Shown: one piece after another, positions 36,335 to 43,663 of the stretch
Position numbering within the stretch: position 1 is the stretch's first letter
Layout: the number at the start of each line of letters is the position of its first letter
Origin: CAZCTO01 sp964501725
Lineage (GTDB): Bacteria; Bacillota; Clostridia; Saccharofermentanales; Saccharofermentanaceae
Assembly: GCA_964501725.1 (NCBI GenBank)
Contig: CAZCTO010000004.1
Location: 1-64,000, forward strand
Direction of reading: 5' to 3'
DNA length: 64,000 nt
Made by a program: the position numbers and the translations under genes
Notes under the pieces: model-generated
The model's database searches: none
What the model was told of the DNA's origin: nothing
Seen by the model: only the letters and a program-made list of their open reading frames with translations

Positions 36335-38260
36335 TCACTCGATCAGTTCCCCGCCCGTGATGAAAGAGTCCTCCCGATTCTCGTTCGTATGGTAGGTCTC
36401 GATGACGGCCGTGAAGCAGGTTTTCATATCCTCGCCGGTGTCGAGTTGCTCCAGGAGCCAGTCAAGATTCTTCTTAATCGTCTCCGGCGGCGGACTCTTC
36501 ACCTTGCCCACATAAATGCCCGGATACCCGGACTGATCCGGCTTCTCTTCGTCAAGGAACAGCTCCTCGTAAAGCTTCTCGCCCGGGCGCAGTCCCGTAT
36601 ATTCAATCTTAATGTCCACGTCCGGCCGATATCCGGAAAGACGAATCAGTGTTCTGGCAATATCATCCACGCGCACCGGCTCGCCCATATCCAGGATGAA
36701 TATTTCACCCTTCTCAGCCGCATTGCCTGCCATGAGAACCAGTCGTGCCGCTTCGGGAATCGTCATAAAATAGCGGGTGATATTTCTGTCGGTTACGGTA
36801 ACCGGACCGCCGGCCTCAATCTGCTTCCTGAAAAGCGGAATGACACTGCCGCTGGAGCCGAGTACATTGCCGAACCGGACGGCGGCATAGCGCGTTTTAC
36901 CGAGTGAATTCAGGTACTGTATCACGTACTCAGCCATTCTCTTGGATGCGCCCATGACGCTTGATGGGTTAACCGCCTTGTCCGTGGAGATCAGAATAAA
37001 ACGCTTTGCCTGATGATTGAGCGCGGCAAGTGCCGTATTGTATGTGCCGAATACGTTGTTTTTCACGGCTTCGGCGGGATTATTCTCCATCAAGGGAACG
37101 TGCTTGTGCGCCGCCGCGTGGAAAACCACCGCGGGCTTATATTTCCCGAAAAGATCATCCAGTCGCTTCGTATCGCGGACCGAGCCGATTTCAACCACGG
37201 CATCCACGTCCGGAAAGAGGCGCTTGAGTTCAAGCGAAAGCTCGTATGCGCAGTTCTCATATACATCAAAAATAACCAGCTTTGAGGGATTAAAACGCGC
37301 GATCTGCCTGCACAGCTCCGATCCGATCGACCCGCCGCCGCCGGTAACCAGGACGCATCTTCCCTGCAAATATCCCTTGATCTCATCGTCATCCGATTCG
37401 CGCTCCGGACGGGACAAGAGATCTGTAATCTCGATGTCGCGGAATTTCGTCGGGCCTTCGCTTCCGATCAGCTCTTTGAGTGTCGGAATCGTCTTAATGG
37501 CCGCGTTGGTCTGCGAACAGAGGCGGATAACCTCTCTCCGGTCAGCTTCCTCCGCCGTCGGAAGACAAAGTACGATCATATCAATATCATATTTGATTGC
37601 CATGCCGGGAATATCCTCCCGGCCGCCGACAACGGGCACGCCCCGGATAGTCTTCCTGCGCTTGTCCGGATTGTCATCAATCGCGATAATCGGGCGCATC
37701 AGCATTTCAGGCATCTCATTCATCTGGCGAATGGTCATCGCGCCGGTCTCTCCGGCGCCGACCACCATGGTTCTTCGCCAGGAAGAACCGAATGCCATGC
37801 CGCCCTGAATGTGCCGGACTACCCGATACGCGATGCGGCTCCAACCGCAAAACAACATCACCAGCACGCCTCCGGCAATGGTAACGGTAACCGGCAGTTG
37901 TATGTGCAAAAGCAACGTCACTGAATACCCGAAAACCGTCGCAATGATCGAGGCAATGACGATCCGGATCATCTCATCAATACCGGTGGCCTTCCACATC
38001 GTACGATAGAGCGAAAACGCCGCGAACACCAGAAGGTATATACCGATCAGTATGAAAATGGCAGTGATAAACTCATGAATATATTCTTGTGAAATCTTGC
38101 CGCCAAAGCGGAGAAGAAGCGAACAGAAATAAGCGACAAAAACGCTGACGCAGTCTAAAACAATCTCAAACAACAGAAGCATCCATTGACGGAGAGTTCC
38201 TATTTTACGGATGACTCCCCCGGCTGCGTTATTCTTCATGGACTCATTACTCACTGGCAT
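36335..38260 (-). CDS. Membrane NDP-sugar 4,6-dehydratase, PglF/CapD/WbpM-like
   Basis: Protein of about 641 residues, first gene of the leftward locus. Four membrane segments lie in the first ~160 residues, then a CoA-binding-like Rossmann domain (VVGAGETGAM) and a C-terminal SDR dehydratase: VLVTGGGGSIGSELCRQI, FHAAAHKHVPLMENNP, STDKAVNPSSVMGASKRMAE with Met-xxx-Lys replacing Tyr-xxx-Lys. These convert UDP-GlcNAc to the 4-keto-6-deoxy sugar used by WbpV-type reductases or PglE-type aminotransferases, both encoded downstream. The start at 38260 is chosen from a GGCGGAA upstream; 38239 is an alternative. Confidence 0.9.
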   Translation of the reverse strand: MPVSNESMKNNAAGGVIRKIGTLRQWMLLLFEIVLDCVSVFVAYFCSLLLRFGGKISQEYIHEFITAIFILIGIYLLVFAAFSLYRTMWKATGIDEMIRIVIASIIATVFGYSVTLLLHIQLPVTVTIAGGVLVMLFCGWSRIAYRVVRHIQGGMAFGSSWRRTMVVGAGETGAMTIRQMNEMPEMLMRPIIAIDDNPDKRRKTIRGVPVVGGREDIPGMAIKYDIDMIVLCLPTAEEADRREVIRLCSQTNAAIKTIPTLKELIGSEGPTKFRDIEITDLLSRPERESDDDEIKGYLQGRCVLVTGGGGSIGSELCRQIARFNPSKLVIFDVYENCAYELSLELKRLFPDVDAVVEIGSVRDTKRLDDLFGKYKPAVVFHAAAHKHVPLMENNPAEAVKNNVFGTYNTALAALNHQAKRFILISTDKAVNPSSVMGASKRMAEYVIQYLNSLGKTRYAAVRFGNVLGSSGSVIPLFRKQIEAGGPVTVTDRNITRYFMTIPEAARLVLMAGNAAEKGEIFILDMGEPVRVDDIARTLIRLSGYRPDVDIKIEYTGLRPGEKLYEELFLDEEKPDQSGYPGIYVGKVKSPPPETIKKNLDWLLEQLDTGEDMKTCFTAVIETYHTNENREDSFITGGELIE

Positions 38261-38410
38261 CTTATTCCGCCTATCCATCATTCGCATCACTGCAAGACGC
38301 ACAATGCAAGACATTAGTAAACAATATCGTGATTATGCTAACGCTTTTCATATACCATTACAAGTACAGAAATAGTACATATTCATGACATATCGGTAAT
38401 AATATTGTGT

Positions 38411-38427
38411 GCATTTGCGCCAAATGC
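38411..38427. promoter_or_regulatory. Perfect 7-bp-arm palindrome upstream of the polysaccharide locus
   Basis: GCATTTG-CGC-CAAATGC is a perfect inverted repeat about 150 bases upstream of the first gene of the leftward locus. It may be a regulator-binding site; no T-tract follows, so it is not a typical terminator. Confidence 0.35.
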
Positions 38428-38627
38428 AGTGGTAAGAGAAAACTGGACATAGAGTGGGTTGAAATTGGACACGACTCGAGATGCGTACAGGTAATGAGAG
38501 CGGCTGTTTTCGGGGGGGGGCGCGTTAAACAAACAATTTTCAGGATCGAGAGAGGAAATACTGCCTAAAAGTAAAAAATGTCCGGGTTAGTACGTACTCT
38601 CGCGCCGACGGAGAGTTCGCGAAGTCT

Positions 38628-38819
38628 AAATTACATATAAAAGCGGAAAAAACTCGGAATTATATGTAATTTTCGCCTTAGTAGAGGGCTCCCACGGTCC
38701 AAATTACATATAGAAGCGGAAAAAACTCGGAATTATATGTAATTTTTGCCTTAGCAGAGGGCTCCTACAATCTAAATTACATATAAAAGCGGTAAAACCT
38801 CGGAATTATATGTAATTAA
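38628..38819 (-). repeat. Second 73-bp hairpin repeat array (three units)
   Basis: Units start at 38628, 38701 and 38774, exactly 73 bp apart. Each is AAATTACATATA, a loop of about 21, then TATATGTAATTT, with a 27-28 base linker. Read on the minus strand, the loop ATTCCGAGTTT...CGCTTTT resembles the loop ATTGGGAGTTTGGCTTATT of the arrays at 1-97 and 42239-42771, and the linker CTCTGCTAAGGC resembles CTCCGCTAAGTC there, while the stem is wholly different but fully paired. The third unit lacks the linker. Confidence 0.88.
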
Positions 38820-38973
38820 CGATCTTTGGTTTTGCGTCCGATCCAGTCTTTCTCTGCTTGTGTCTATTATGGTAAAGCTCCTGTCCACTTTGGGTTACGT
38901 CTTGTCCAACTGTAAATATCTCCTGTCTATACTACGGAACGCTGTGTACGGTTATCGCTTACCACTGCCAAAC

Positions 38974-39017
38974 AAAAAAGCGGGAAGTTCTCCGGTTGGC
39001 GATGCGGTCGCTTTTTT
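38974..39017. terminator. Hairpin with A and T tracts, terminator-like
   Basis: AAAAAAGCG and CGCTTTTTT form an inverted repeat around a 26-base loop. The symmetry would allow termination in either direction. The loop is long for a strong terminator. It insulates the AAA ATPase gene from the repeat array region. Confidence 0.45.
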
Positions 39018-39169
39018 AAATCAATATATCTTTAGGATTATACCATAATTATTTCATCCTGTGGCTTTATCCCGAGCGCTTGTTTTTCGGAGATGAAAAG
39101 GTGTTGGGCACCTTATCCTGCGTAGTAAAAATCACAACTCGCCGTATTTTGTCGACGATTACACAAACT

Positions 39170-39233
39170 CGTTGCACTTTTTGTATCATGCACTCATAAT
39201 GTCGTTGCTCTTTTTGTAAAACGGCGGTAGAAT
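39170..39233 (+). promoter_or_regulatory. Promoter of the AAA ATPase gene with a direct repeat
   Basis: TTGCTC (39205-39210), a 17-base spacer and TAGAAT (39228-39233) fit a housekeeping promoter 33 bases before the ATG. A 16-bp direct repeat, CGTTGC(A/T)CTTTTTGTA, occurs at 39170-39185 and 39203-39218, 33 bases apart, the second copy covering the -35 box. This could be a repressor site. Confidence 0.55.
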
Positions 39234-39265
39234 AGGCTCGAAGAGAATTGCGAGGTGACAAGTTT

Positions 39266-40567
39266 ATGTACAGATCAGCGACGGAACAGCTCTATCGTTG
39301 GAAAATGAATCCGCTACGGAAGCCTCTGATTATCCGTGGTGCGCGACAAGTTGGCAAAACGTGGCTTATGAAAGAGTTCGGATCGGAGCAATATCCGAAT
39401 GTTGTCTATATCAACTTTGACAACAATCCGCCCATATCCGAGCTTTTTTCTTCAGATTACAATACGGACCGAATCATCACCGGGTTGGAAATCTATGCCG
39501 GCAAGAAGATTGATCCGGATCAGACACTCCTTATTTTTGATGAGGTGCAAGAAGTGCCGCAGGCACTCAATTCCCTGAAGTACTTCAACGAAAACGCACC
39601 GCAATACCACATTATTTGCGCGGGTTCGCTACTCGGAGTTGCTTTGCACCGGGGTGCTTCTTTTCCCGTTGGCAAGGTTGAATTTATGGATCTCGGTCCG
39701 ATGACTTTTTTTGAATTCATGCGCGCAATGGGCAAGGAGTCATTTACTGATCTTCTTCAAAAGGGCGATTTCGCAATGGCAAATACTTTTCGTCAGGAGT
39801 ATATCGATCTCCTAAAGTATTACTACTATATTGGCGGCATGCCTGAGGTAGTCAAGAATTTCTCGGAGAATAAGGATTTCTCAGCAGCGAGAGTGATTCA
39901 GCAACGTATTTTGGATGCGTATGAGCAAGATTTTTCTAAACATTCGCCAATAGACATTGTCCCACGCATACGAATGCTTTGGAACAGCATTCCCTCACAG
40001 CTGTCTAAGGAGAACAAAAAATTCATCTACGGTTTGATTAAGGAAGGTTCCCGGGCAAAGGAATATGAAATGGCTCTGCTGTGGCTGGTTGACTGCGGAT
40101 TGGTTCGCAAGGTCCATCGAGTAACGACACCAAGTCTTCCACTCAAGGCATACACTGATCTCAAGGCTTTTAAGCTATATCTACTCGACGTGGGGCTTTT
40201 ATCTTGTATGGTGCACCTGCGTCAGGACACCCTGCTTTACGGAAACAACGTTTTTCGAGAATTTAAGGGTGCTCTTACTGAACAATATGTTCTGCAACAA
40301 CTTAGTGGGCTTGAAAATATTGAACCTTATTACTGGACGAATGATCGCGGAACCGCTGAGGTTGACTTCATCGTTGACAACGGCAAATCAATCATTCCGA
40401 TTGAGGTCAAATCAGAAGCCAATTTGCAAGCCAAGAGCCTGAAAATATATATCGAAAAATTCCGGCCTGTCCTGTCAATACGTACGGCAATGACCGAATA
40501 TCGAATTGATGCACCGCTTATAAATTTACCTTTATGGGCGATTGAGACAATTCAAAATCTGGAATAA
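39266..40567 (+). CDS. AAA ATPase with DUF4143 domain
   Basis: Protein of 433 residues. The N-terminal AAA domain has Walker A GARQVGKTW (25-33) and Walker B LLIFDEVQEVP; the C-terminal DUF4143 domain ends with AEVDFIVDN...IIPIEVKSE, a PD-(D/E)xK-like nuclease pattern. Such orphan ATPases are common and sporadically distributed in Clostridia and Bacteroidetes; their job is unknown, with defence or toxin-related roles suggested. It has its own promoter and terminator and sits between two hairpin arrays. Start at 39266 has GAGGTGACAAG upstream; an ATG at 39248 does not. Confidence 0.88.
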   Translation: MYRSATEQLYRWKMNPLRKPLIIRGARQVGKTWLMKEFGSEQYPNVVYINFDNNPPISELFSSDYNTDRIITGLEIYAGKKIDPDQTLLIFDEVQEVPQALNSLKYFNENAPQYHIICAGSLLGVALHRGASFPVGKVEFMDLGPMTFFEFMRAMGKESFTDLLQKGDFAMANTFRQEYIDLLKYYYYIGGMPEVVKNFSENKDFSAARVIQQRILDAYEQDFSKHSPIDIVPRIRMLWNSIPSQLSKENKKFIYGLIKEGSRAKEYEMALLWLVDCGLVRKVHRVTTPSLPLKAYTDLKAFKLYLLDVGLLSCMVHLRQDTLLYGNNVFREFKGALTEQYVLQQLSGLENIEPYYWTNDRGTAEVDFIVDNGKSIIPIEVKSEANLQAKSLKIYIEKFRPVLSIRTAMTEYRIDAPLINLPLWAIETIQNLE

Positions 40568-40605
40568 GTAAGAAGTTTCCGCTTTTGCATCACGACCGGT
40601 AAATG

Positions 40606-40635
40606 GCGGTGCACGAATCCGGCACCGCTGTTTTT
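40606..40635 (+). terminator. Intrinsic terminator of the AAA ATPase gene
   Basis: GCGGTGC and GCACCGC form a perfect 7-bp stem with a 9-base loop, followed by TGTTTTT, 38 bases after the ATPase stop codon. Confidence 0.8.
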
Positions 40636-40729
40636 GTAAAAATATTTTGCCGAACATATGAAAATGTTAGGGGGATGTGTTATATTTCTATTCGGTCAAA
40701 TTATAATTGTTTACGGAAAGGATAGAAAA

Positions 40730-41992
40730 ATGCAAAAATTACGTTCTCTTCTTTCTTCGGTCAAACTTTGTTCTTTACTTGTCATTATTGTTTTGCTGGC
40801 AGGTGTCGTGGGGTTCTCGGGCTGCAAAAATGCCAAATCCAAAGAGGTCGAGGTCGACCTGAGCAAGTACATCAAGCTTGATATACAGGGGCGGGATACC
40901 GAGGGTACAGCAAAGATCACATTTGATTCCGTTTTGCTGATGGAGGACTTATTGGACGATCCGGACAAAGGCAAATACTTTGAGGAAGAAGACCGCAAGC
41001 TCGAAAACCTGATCGAATCGATCACAATTAAGCTGAGCAAAACATCCTCTCTCTCAAACGGCGACACTCTCTCTTATGACGTTGAATTTGATGAGGATCG
41101 CGCCGAAGATTTGAAAATCGTCTTTCTGGATCTGGAGGACGTCACGGTGGAAGGACTTAAGGTTCCCGCGAAGTACAGCCCCTTTGACGATGTAACGATC
41201 ACTTATACCGGTGTTTCTCCTTTTATTGAAGTGGATATCGAGTTCAATTGCTCGCTCGAAGATGCGCTTTACGTTTCTTTCAAAACCGATAAAGAGTATT
41301 ATTCCAAGGGTGAAACCGTTATCGTCACCGCGGATTATGATGAGTACGACGCGGAAGAGTACAGCTTCGTAATCGTTACGGAAACCGAGAAAGAATATAT
41401 TGCGGAAGCCGATTACGAATACGTGCTGGAGCCCTCTCAGCTGGTCGATAAGACCGAGCTTTTCACCTACATTTACGGAGAAGTGCAAGATTATGTAACG
41501 GCACAATTGAGCACTAACGCCCAGACCTTCTATATCGGATTGGATCTGTTTGATGTAAACGGGTTTGGCGGAAACTATTATGTCGGTAAGCTTGGCGGTG
41601 ATATAACTGTTGATTCCGCATACCTTCTCACACAGAAAATGGACGAGCCTCCTTTCAAAAATCTTGTCAATGATCTTGCCTTAATCATCAAGGTACCGGT
41701 CATCTTCCATGAGATTGATGCAACAACCGTTTATGATGTTTACATCTTTGCCAGGATGCCTGATGTCCAATTGGATGCCGAGGGTAATATTTTCGTAGCC
41801 TATTCCGATTTGTATGTCGGAGAAGAGCTGAATACGACGAAGGTAGCCACATATGACGATATCGTCACCGCGAACGTAGACGATTATGATATCACCGAGA
41901 TCCCTGTCGCGGACATTCCGGCATTTACGAGTGCTCCCGCAAGTACTGATCCGACTGCCGCAACCACACCGGCACCGACTGTAGCGCCTTAA
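40730..41992 (+). CDS. Secreted lipoprotein of unknown function
   Basis: Protein of about 420 residues. A signal peptide (LCSLLVIIVLLAGVVGFSG) ends in a lipobox Phe-Ser-Gly-Cys near residue 33. The mature part is very acidic, rich in Asp, Glu and Tyr, and appears all-beta; the tail (SAPASTDPTAATTPAPTVAP) is an Ala/Thr/Pro linker. No family recognised. Start at 40730 has GGAAAGGAT upstream; an in-frame ATG at 40658 would spoil the signal peptide. It is the last gene before the terminator, leader block and large hairpin array. Confidence 0.75.
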   Translation: MQKLRSLLSSVKLCSLLVIIVLLAGVVGFSGCKNAKSKEVEVDLSKYIKLDIQGRDTEGTAKITFDSVLLMEDLLDDPDKGKYFEEEDRKLENLIESITIKLSKTSSLSNGDTLSYDVEFDEDRAEDLKIVFLDLEDVTVEGLKVPAKYSPFDDVTITYTGVSPFIEVDIEFNCSLEDALYVSFKTDKEYYSKGETVIVTADYDEYDAEEYSFVIVTETEKEYIAEADYEYVLEPSQLVDKTELFTYIYGEVQDYVTAQLSTNAQTFYIGLDLFDVNGFGGNYYVGKLGGDITVDSAYLLTQKMDEPPFKNLVNDLALIIKVPVIFHEIDATTVYDVYIFARMPDVQLDAEGNIFVAYSDLYVGEELNTTKVATYDDIVTANVDDYDITEIPVADIPAFTSAPASTDPTAATTPAPTVAP

Positions 41993-42016
41993 TTCTTACA
42001 AAAGGTCATATTTGAC

Positions 42017-42063
42017 GGCTGCCTCGGAAGACTTGCAAAAAGTCCGACGAGGCAGCCTTTTTA
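42017..42063 (+). terminator. Intrinsic terminator after the lipoprotein gene
   Basis: GGCTGCCTCG pairs perfectly with CGAGGCAGCC, followed by TTTTT. It is a diverged copy of the terminator at 273-320 on the other strand and starts the repeated terminator-leader-array block. Confidence 0.88.
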
Positions 42064-42238
42064 TGTCTATATGCATCGGAAAGCAAATAGTGCAAAATAG
42101 AAGTGTTGATTGCTGTAATGAATCTGATCAGAATTCATTTGTGCTCAGAAAGTAATGATATTGGGCGGCCGGAACAACGAAAAGAGCCGGATTGGACCGA
42201 ATGTATTGGGGCTGGCAAGTGCATCGCGCACCGATTCG
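42064..42238 (+). repeat. Conserved leader block next to right hairpin array
   Basis: Aligns with the reverse complement of 98-272, with shared tracts TGCTCAGAAAG, ATTGGGCGGCCGGAAC and GCGCACCGATTCGG immediately before the first hairpin. The palindromic core TCTGATCAGA is at 42123-42132. The two copies differ by many substitutions and small indels, so this is an old duplication and not a recent assembly duplicate. No shared reading frame. Confidence 0.75.
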
Positions 42239-42771
42239 GAAATACCCCCTAAATTGGAAGTTTGGCTTATTCGGGGGGTATTTTTTCAATTGTCTCGTCT
42301 CCGCCACGCCGGAAATACCCCCTAAATTGGGAGTTTGGCTTATTNNNNNNNNNNNNNNNNNNNNNNNNNNNNNNNNNNNNNNNNNNNNNNNNNNNNNNNN
42401 NNNNNNNNNNNNNNNNNNNNNNNNNNNNNNNNNNNNNNNNNNNNGCGAGTTTGGCTTATTCGGGGGGTATTTTTTCAGTTGTCTCGTCTCCGCCACGCCG
42501 GAAATACCCCCTAAATTGGGAGTTTGGCTTATTCGGGGGGTATTTTTTCAGTTGTCTCGTCTCCGCTAAGTCTGAAATACCCCCCGAATTGCGAGTTTGG
42601 CTTATTCGGGGGGTATTTTTTCAGTTGTCTCGTCTCCGCCACGCCAGAAATACCCCCCAAATTGGAAGTTTGGCTTATTCGGGAGGTATTCTTTCAATTG
42701 TCTCGTCTCCGCCACGCCGGAAATACCCCCTAAATTGGAAGTTTGGCTTTTTCGGGAGGTATTCCGGCGTG
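42239..42771 (+). repeat. Right 73-bp hairpin repeat array, interrupted by assembly gap
   Basis: Unit starts are at 42239 and 42312, then after the gap 42501, 42574, 42647 and 42720: exactly 73 bp apart on each side. A typical unit is AAATACCCCCCGAAT, a 14-base loop, ATTCGGGGGGTATTT and a T-tract, plus a linker TCAGTTGTCTCGTCTCCGCC. The last unit has a longer stem: CACGCCGG before and CCGGCGTG after (42713-42771). The linker is constant, so this is not CRISPR. The true copy number is unknown because of the gap. Confidence 0.92.
42345..42444. other. Assembly gap (100 N)
   Basis: Exactly 100 N, the conventional placeholder for a gap of unknown size. The 73-bp phase does not continue across it (42312 to 42501 is 189 bases), which confirms that the gap length is arbitrary and that array units are missing or collapsed. 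Confidence 0.98.
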
Positions 42772-42981
42772 AATTTTTTCCAACAGGCACGAAAATACTG
42801 TCGAATTGGTAATGCTCGTATTTACTAGACGGTGCAGTTCAGCGTTGGACTCAAAGAGAACGATCTCGTTAATGATTTTGATTTTCGCCCGGCAATTGAG
42901 TGCATCGCGCACTTCGTTTGAGACGGACCCTTCCTTTTCTCTCTGTAATACACCCCCGGGCATTACTTATCCCGGCCTCTC
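42772..42981. other. Short non-coding stretch after the repeat array
   Basis: About 210 bases between the last hairpin and the stop codon of the ECF gene. Short frames on both strands show no family signal. A worn gene remnant is possible but not supported. Confidence 0.4.
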
Positions 42982-43554
42982 TTATGCCTTCTTCCTGCTG
43001 TCTGCCATTCTCTTTTTGAGCGTACTGAGTAATCCGGTCAAAATGATCGCGACCGCAATTCCGACGACACCCTGGAGTGTATTCGGGATCAACTGTGCTG
43101 AAGCAACGGCCGGACCGTACATGAAAGGCAGCGATTCAAACGCAAAATATCCGGCAACCATCACGATTTCCGAAAGAACCAGTGCAATCAACTTCACCGG
43201 GACTGTAACGGATTCTTTTCTCATCATCGCTCCGGCCAGCAAGCCCATCGCTCCTTTGATCACAAAAGTAGCCGGTATATACGGAACATATCCCGCAAAA
43301 AGATCTGCCAGCGCGGATCCGATCGCCGCCGGGAAAAAAGCGACGGGGCCCAGCAAATAGGCACACGTTAAGATCACTCCGTCACCGAGATTGGCGTAAC
43401 CGACCCCTGTCGGTATCTTGGTGAAGGCCGTAGCCGCAAAAATGAGCGCCGCAAAAACACCGGCCAATGCGATGAATAATGCTTTCTGTCTTGAACTCGC
43501 GGCCGCACGTCCGGAAGCGGATATCATCTGAACGGGCTTGTTGTTTTCTTTCAT
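42982..43554 (-). CDS. ECF transporter substrate-binding (S) component, probable vitamin B6 type
   Basis: Integral membrane protein of 190 residues with about five to six membrane segments: QKALFIALAGVFAALIFAATAF, then GYANLGDGVILTCAYLLGP and AAIGSALADLFAGY, typical of ECF S components that work with a shared energising module not encoded here. It is divergent from a MocR-type PLP regulator with overlapping promoters, which suggests a pyridoxine/pyridoxal substrate (PdxU-like); this is context-based. Start at 43554 follows GGGGGGACAGAAC. Confidence 0.8.
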   Translation of the reverse strand: MKENNKPVQMISASGRAAASSRQKALFIALAGVFAALIFAATAFTKIPTGVGYANLGDGVILTCAYLLGPVAFFPAAIGSALADLFAGYVPYIPATFVIKGAMGLLAGAMMRKESVTVPVKLIALVLSEIVMVAGYFAFESLPFMYGPAVASAQLIPNTLQGVVGIAVAIILTGLLSTLKKRMADSRKKA

Positions 43555-43588
43555 GTTCTGTCCCCCCGACATTTGAAATGGTGTTGCC

Positions 43589-43653
43589 ATTGTATGCCCT
43601 TTTTGATACCATTGGAAGTATCAGTTTTAATATTTATAATGGTACCAGTTTAG
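43589..43653. promoter_or_regulatory. Back-to-back promoters and operator between ECF and MocR genes
   Basis: Rightward promoter: TTGGAA (43612-43617), 17 bases, TATAAT (43635-43640). Leftward promoter: TTCCAA, the same bases on the other strand, 17 bases, TACAAT (43594-43589). The shared -35 lies inside an inverted repeat GATAC...GTATC (43605-43622). Direct repeats GTATCAGTTTTA (43618) and GTACCAGTTTAG (43642) also fit MocR-type operators. Binding here would control both genes at once. Confidence 0.7.
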
Positions 43654-43663
43654 GTGACTTTAC

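Larger units (their letters stand above)
38261..39204. other. Long non-coding boundary region right of the polysaccharide locus
   Basis: About 940 bases between the divergent dehydratase and AAA ATPase genes. It holds a palindrome (38411-38427), a run of nine or more G at 38514-38522, the three-unit hairpin array (38628-38819), short GGACA/TGTCC motifs near 38443, 38469, 38876 and 38901 that could be worn transposon ends, and a hairpin at 38974-39017. A promoter for the leftward locus should lie in 38300-38400, but no strong -35/-10 pair is evident. Confidence 0.55.

Noticed and set aside
38514..38522. G-run as a phase-variation tract
   Set aside because: It is in non-coding DNA and not near a promoter or a reading frame that it could switch. 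A sequencing error is also possible.
38440..38940. A complete insertion sequence or MITE
   Set aside because: TGGACA/TGTCC motifs occur on both sides, but no transposase, no clear terminal inverted repeat of usable length and no target duplication could be shown.
42239..42771. CRISPR array
   Set aside because: The period is regular, but the whole 73-bp unit including the linker is conserved between copies, so there are no variable spacers, and no cas genes are near.
42128..42828. Several open frames of 60-190 codons across the repeats and the N run
   Set aside because: They exist only because 73-bp units rarely contain stops in some frames and because N is read through. The translations are repeats of the same hairpin.
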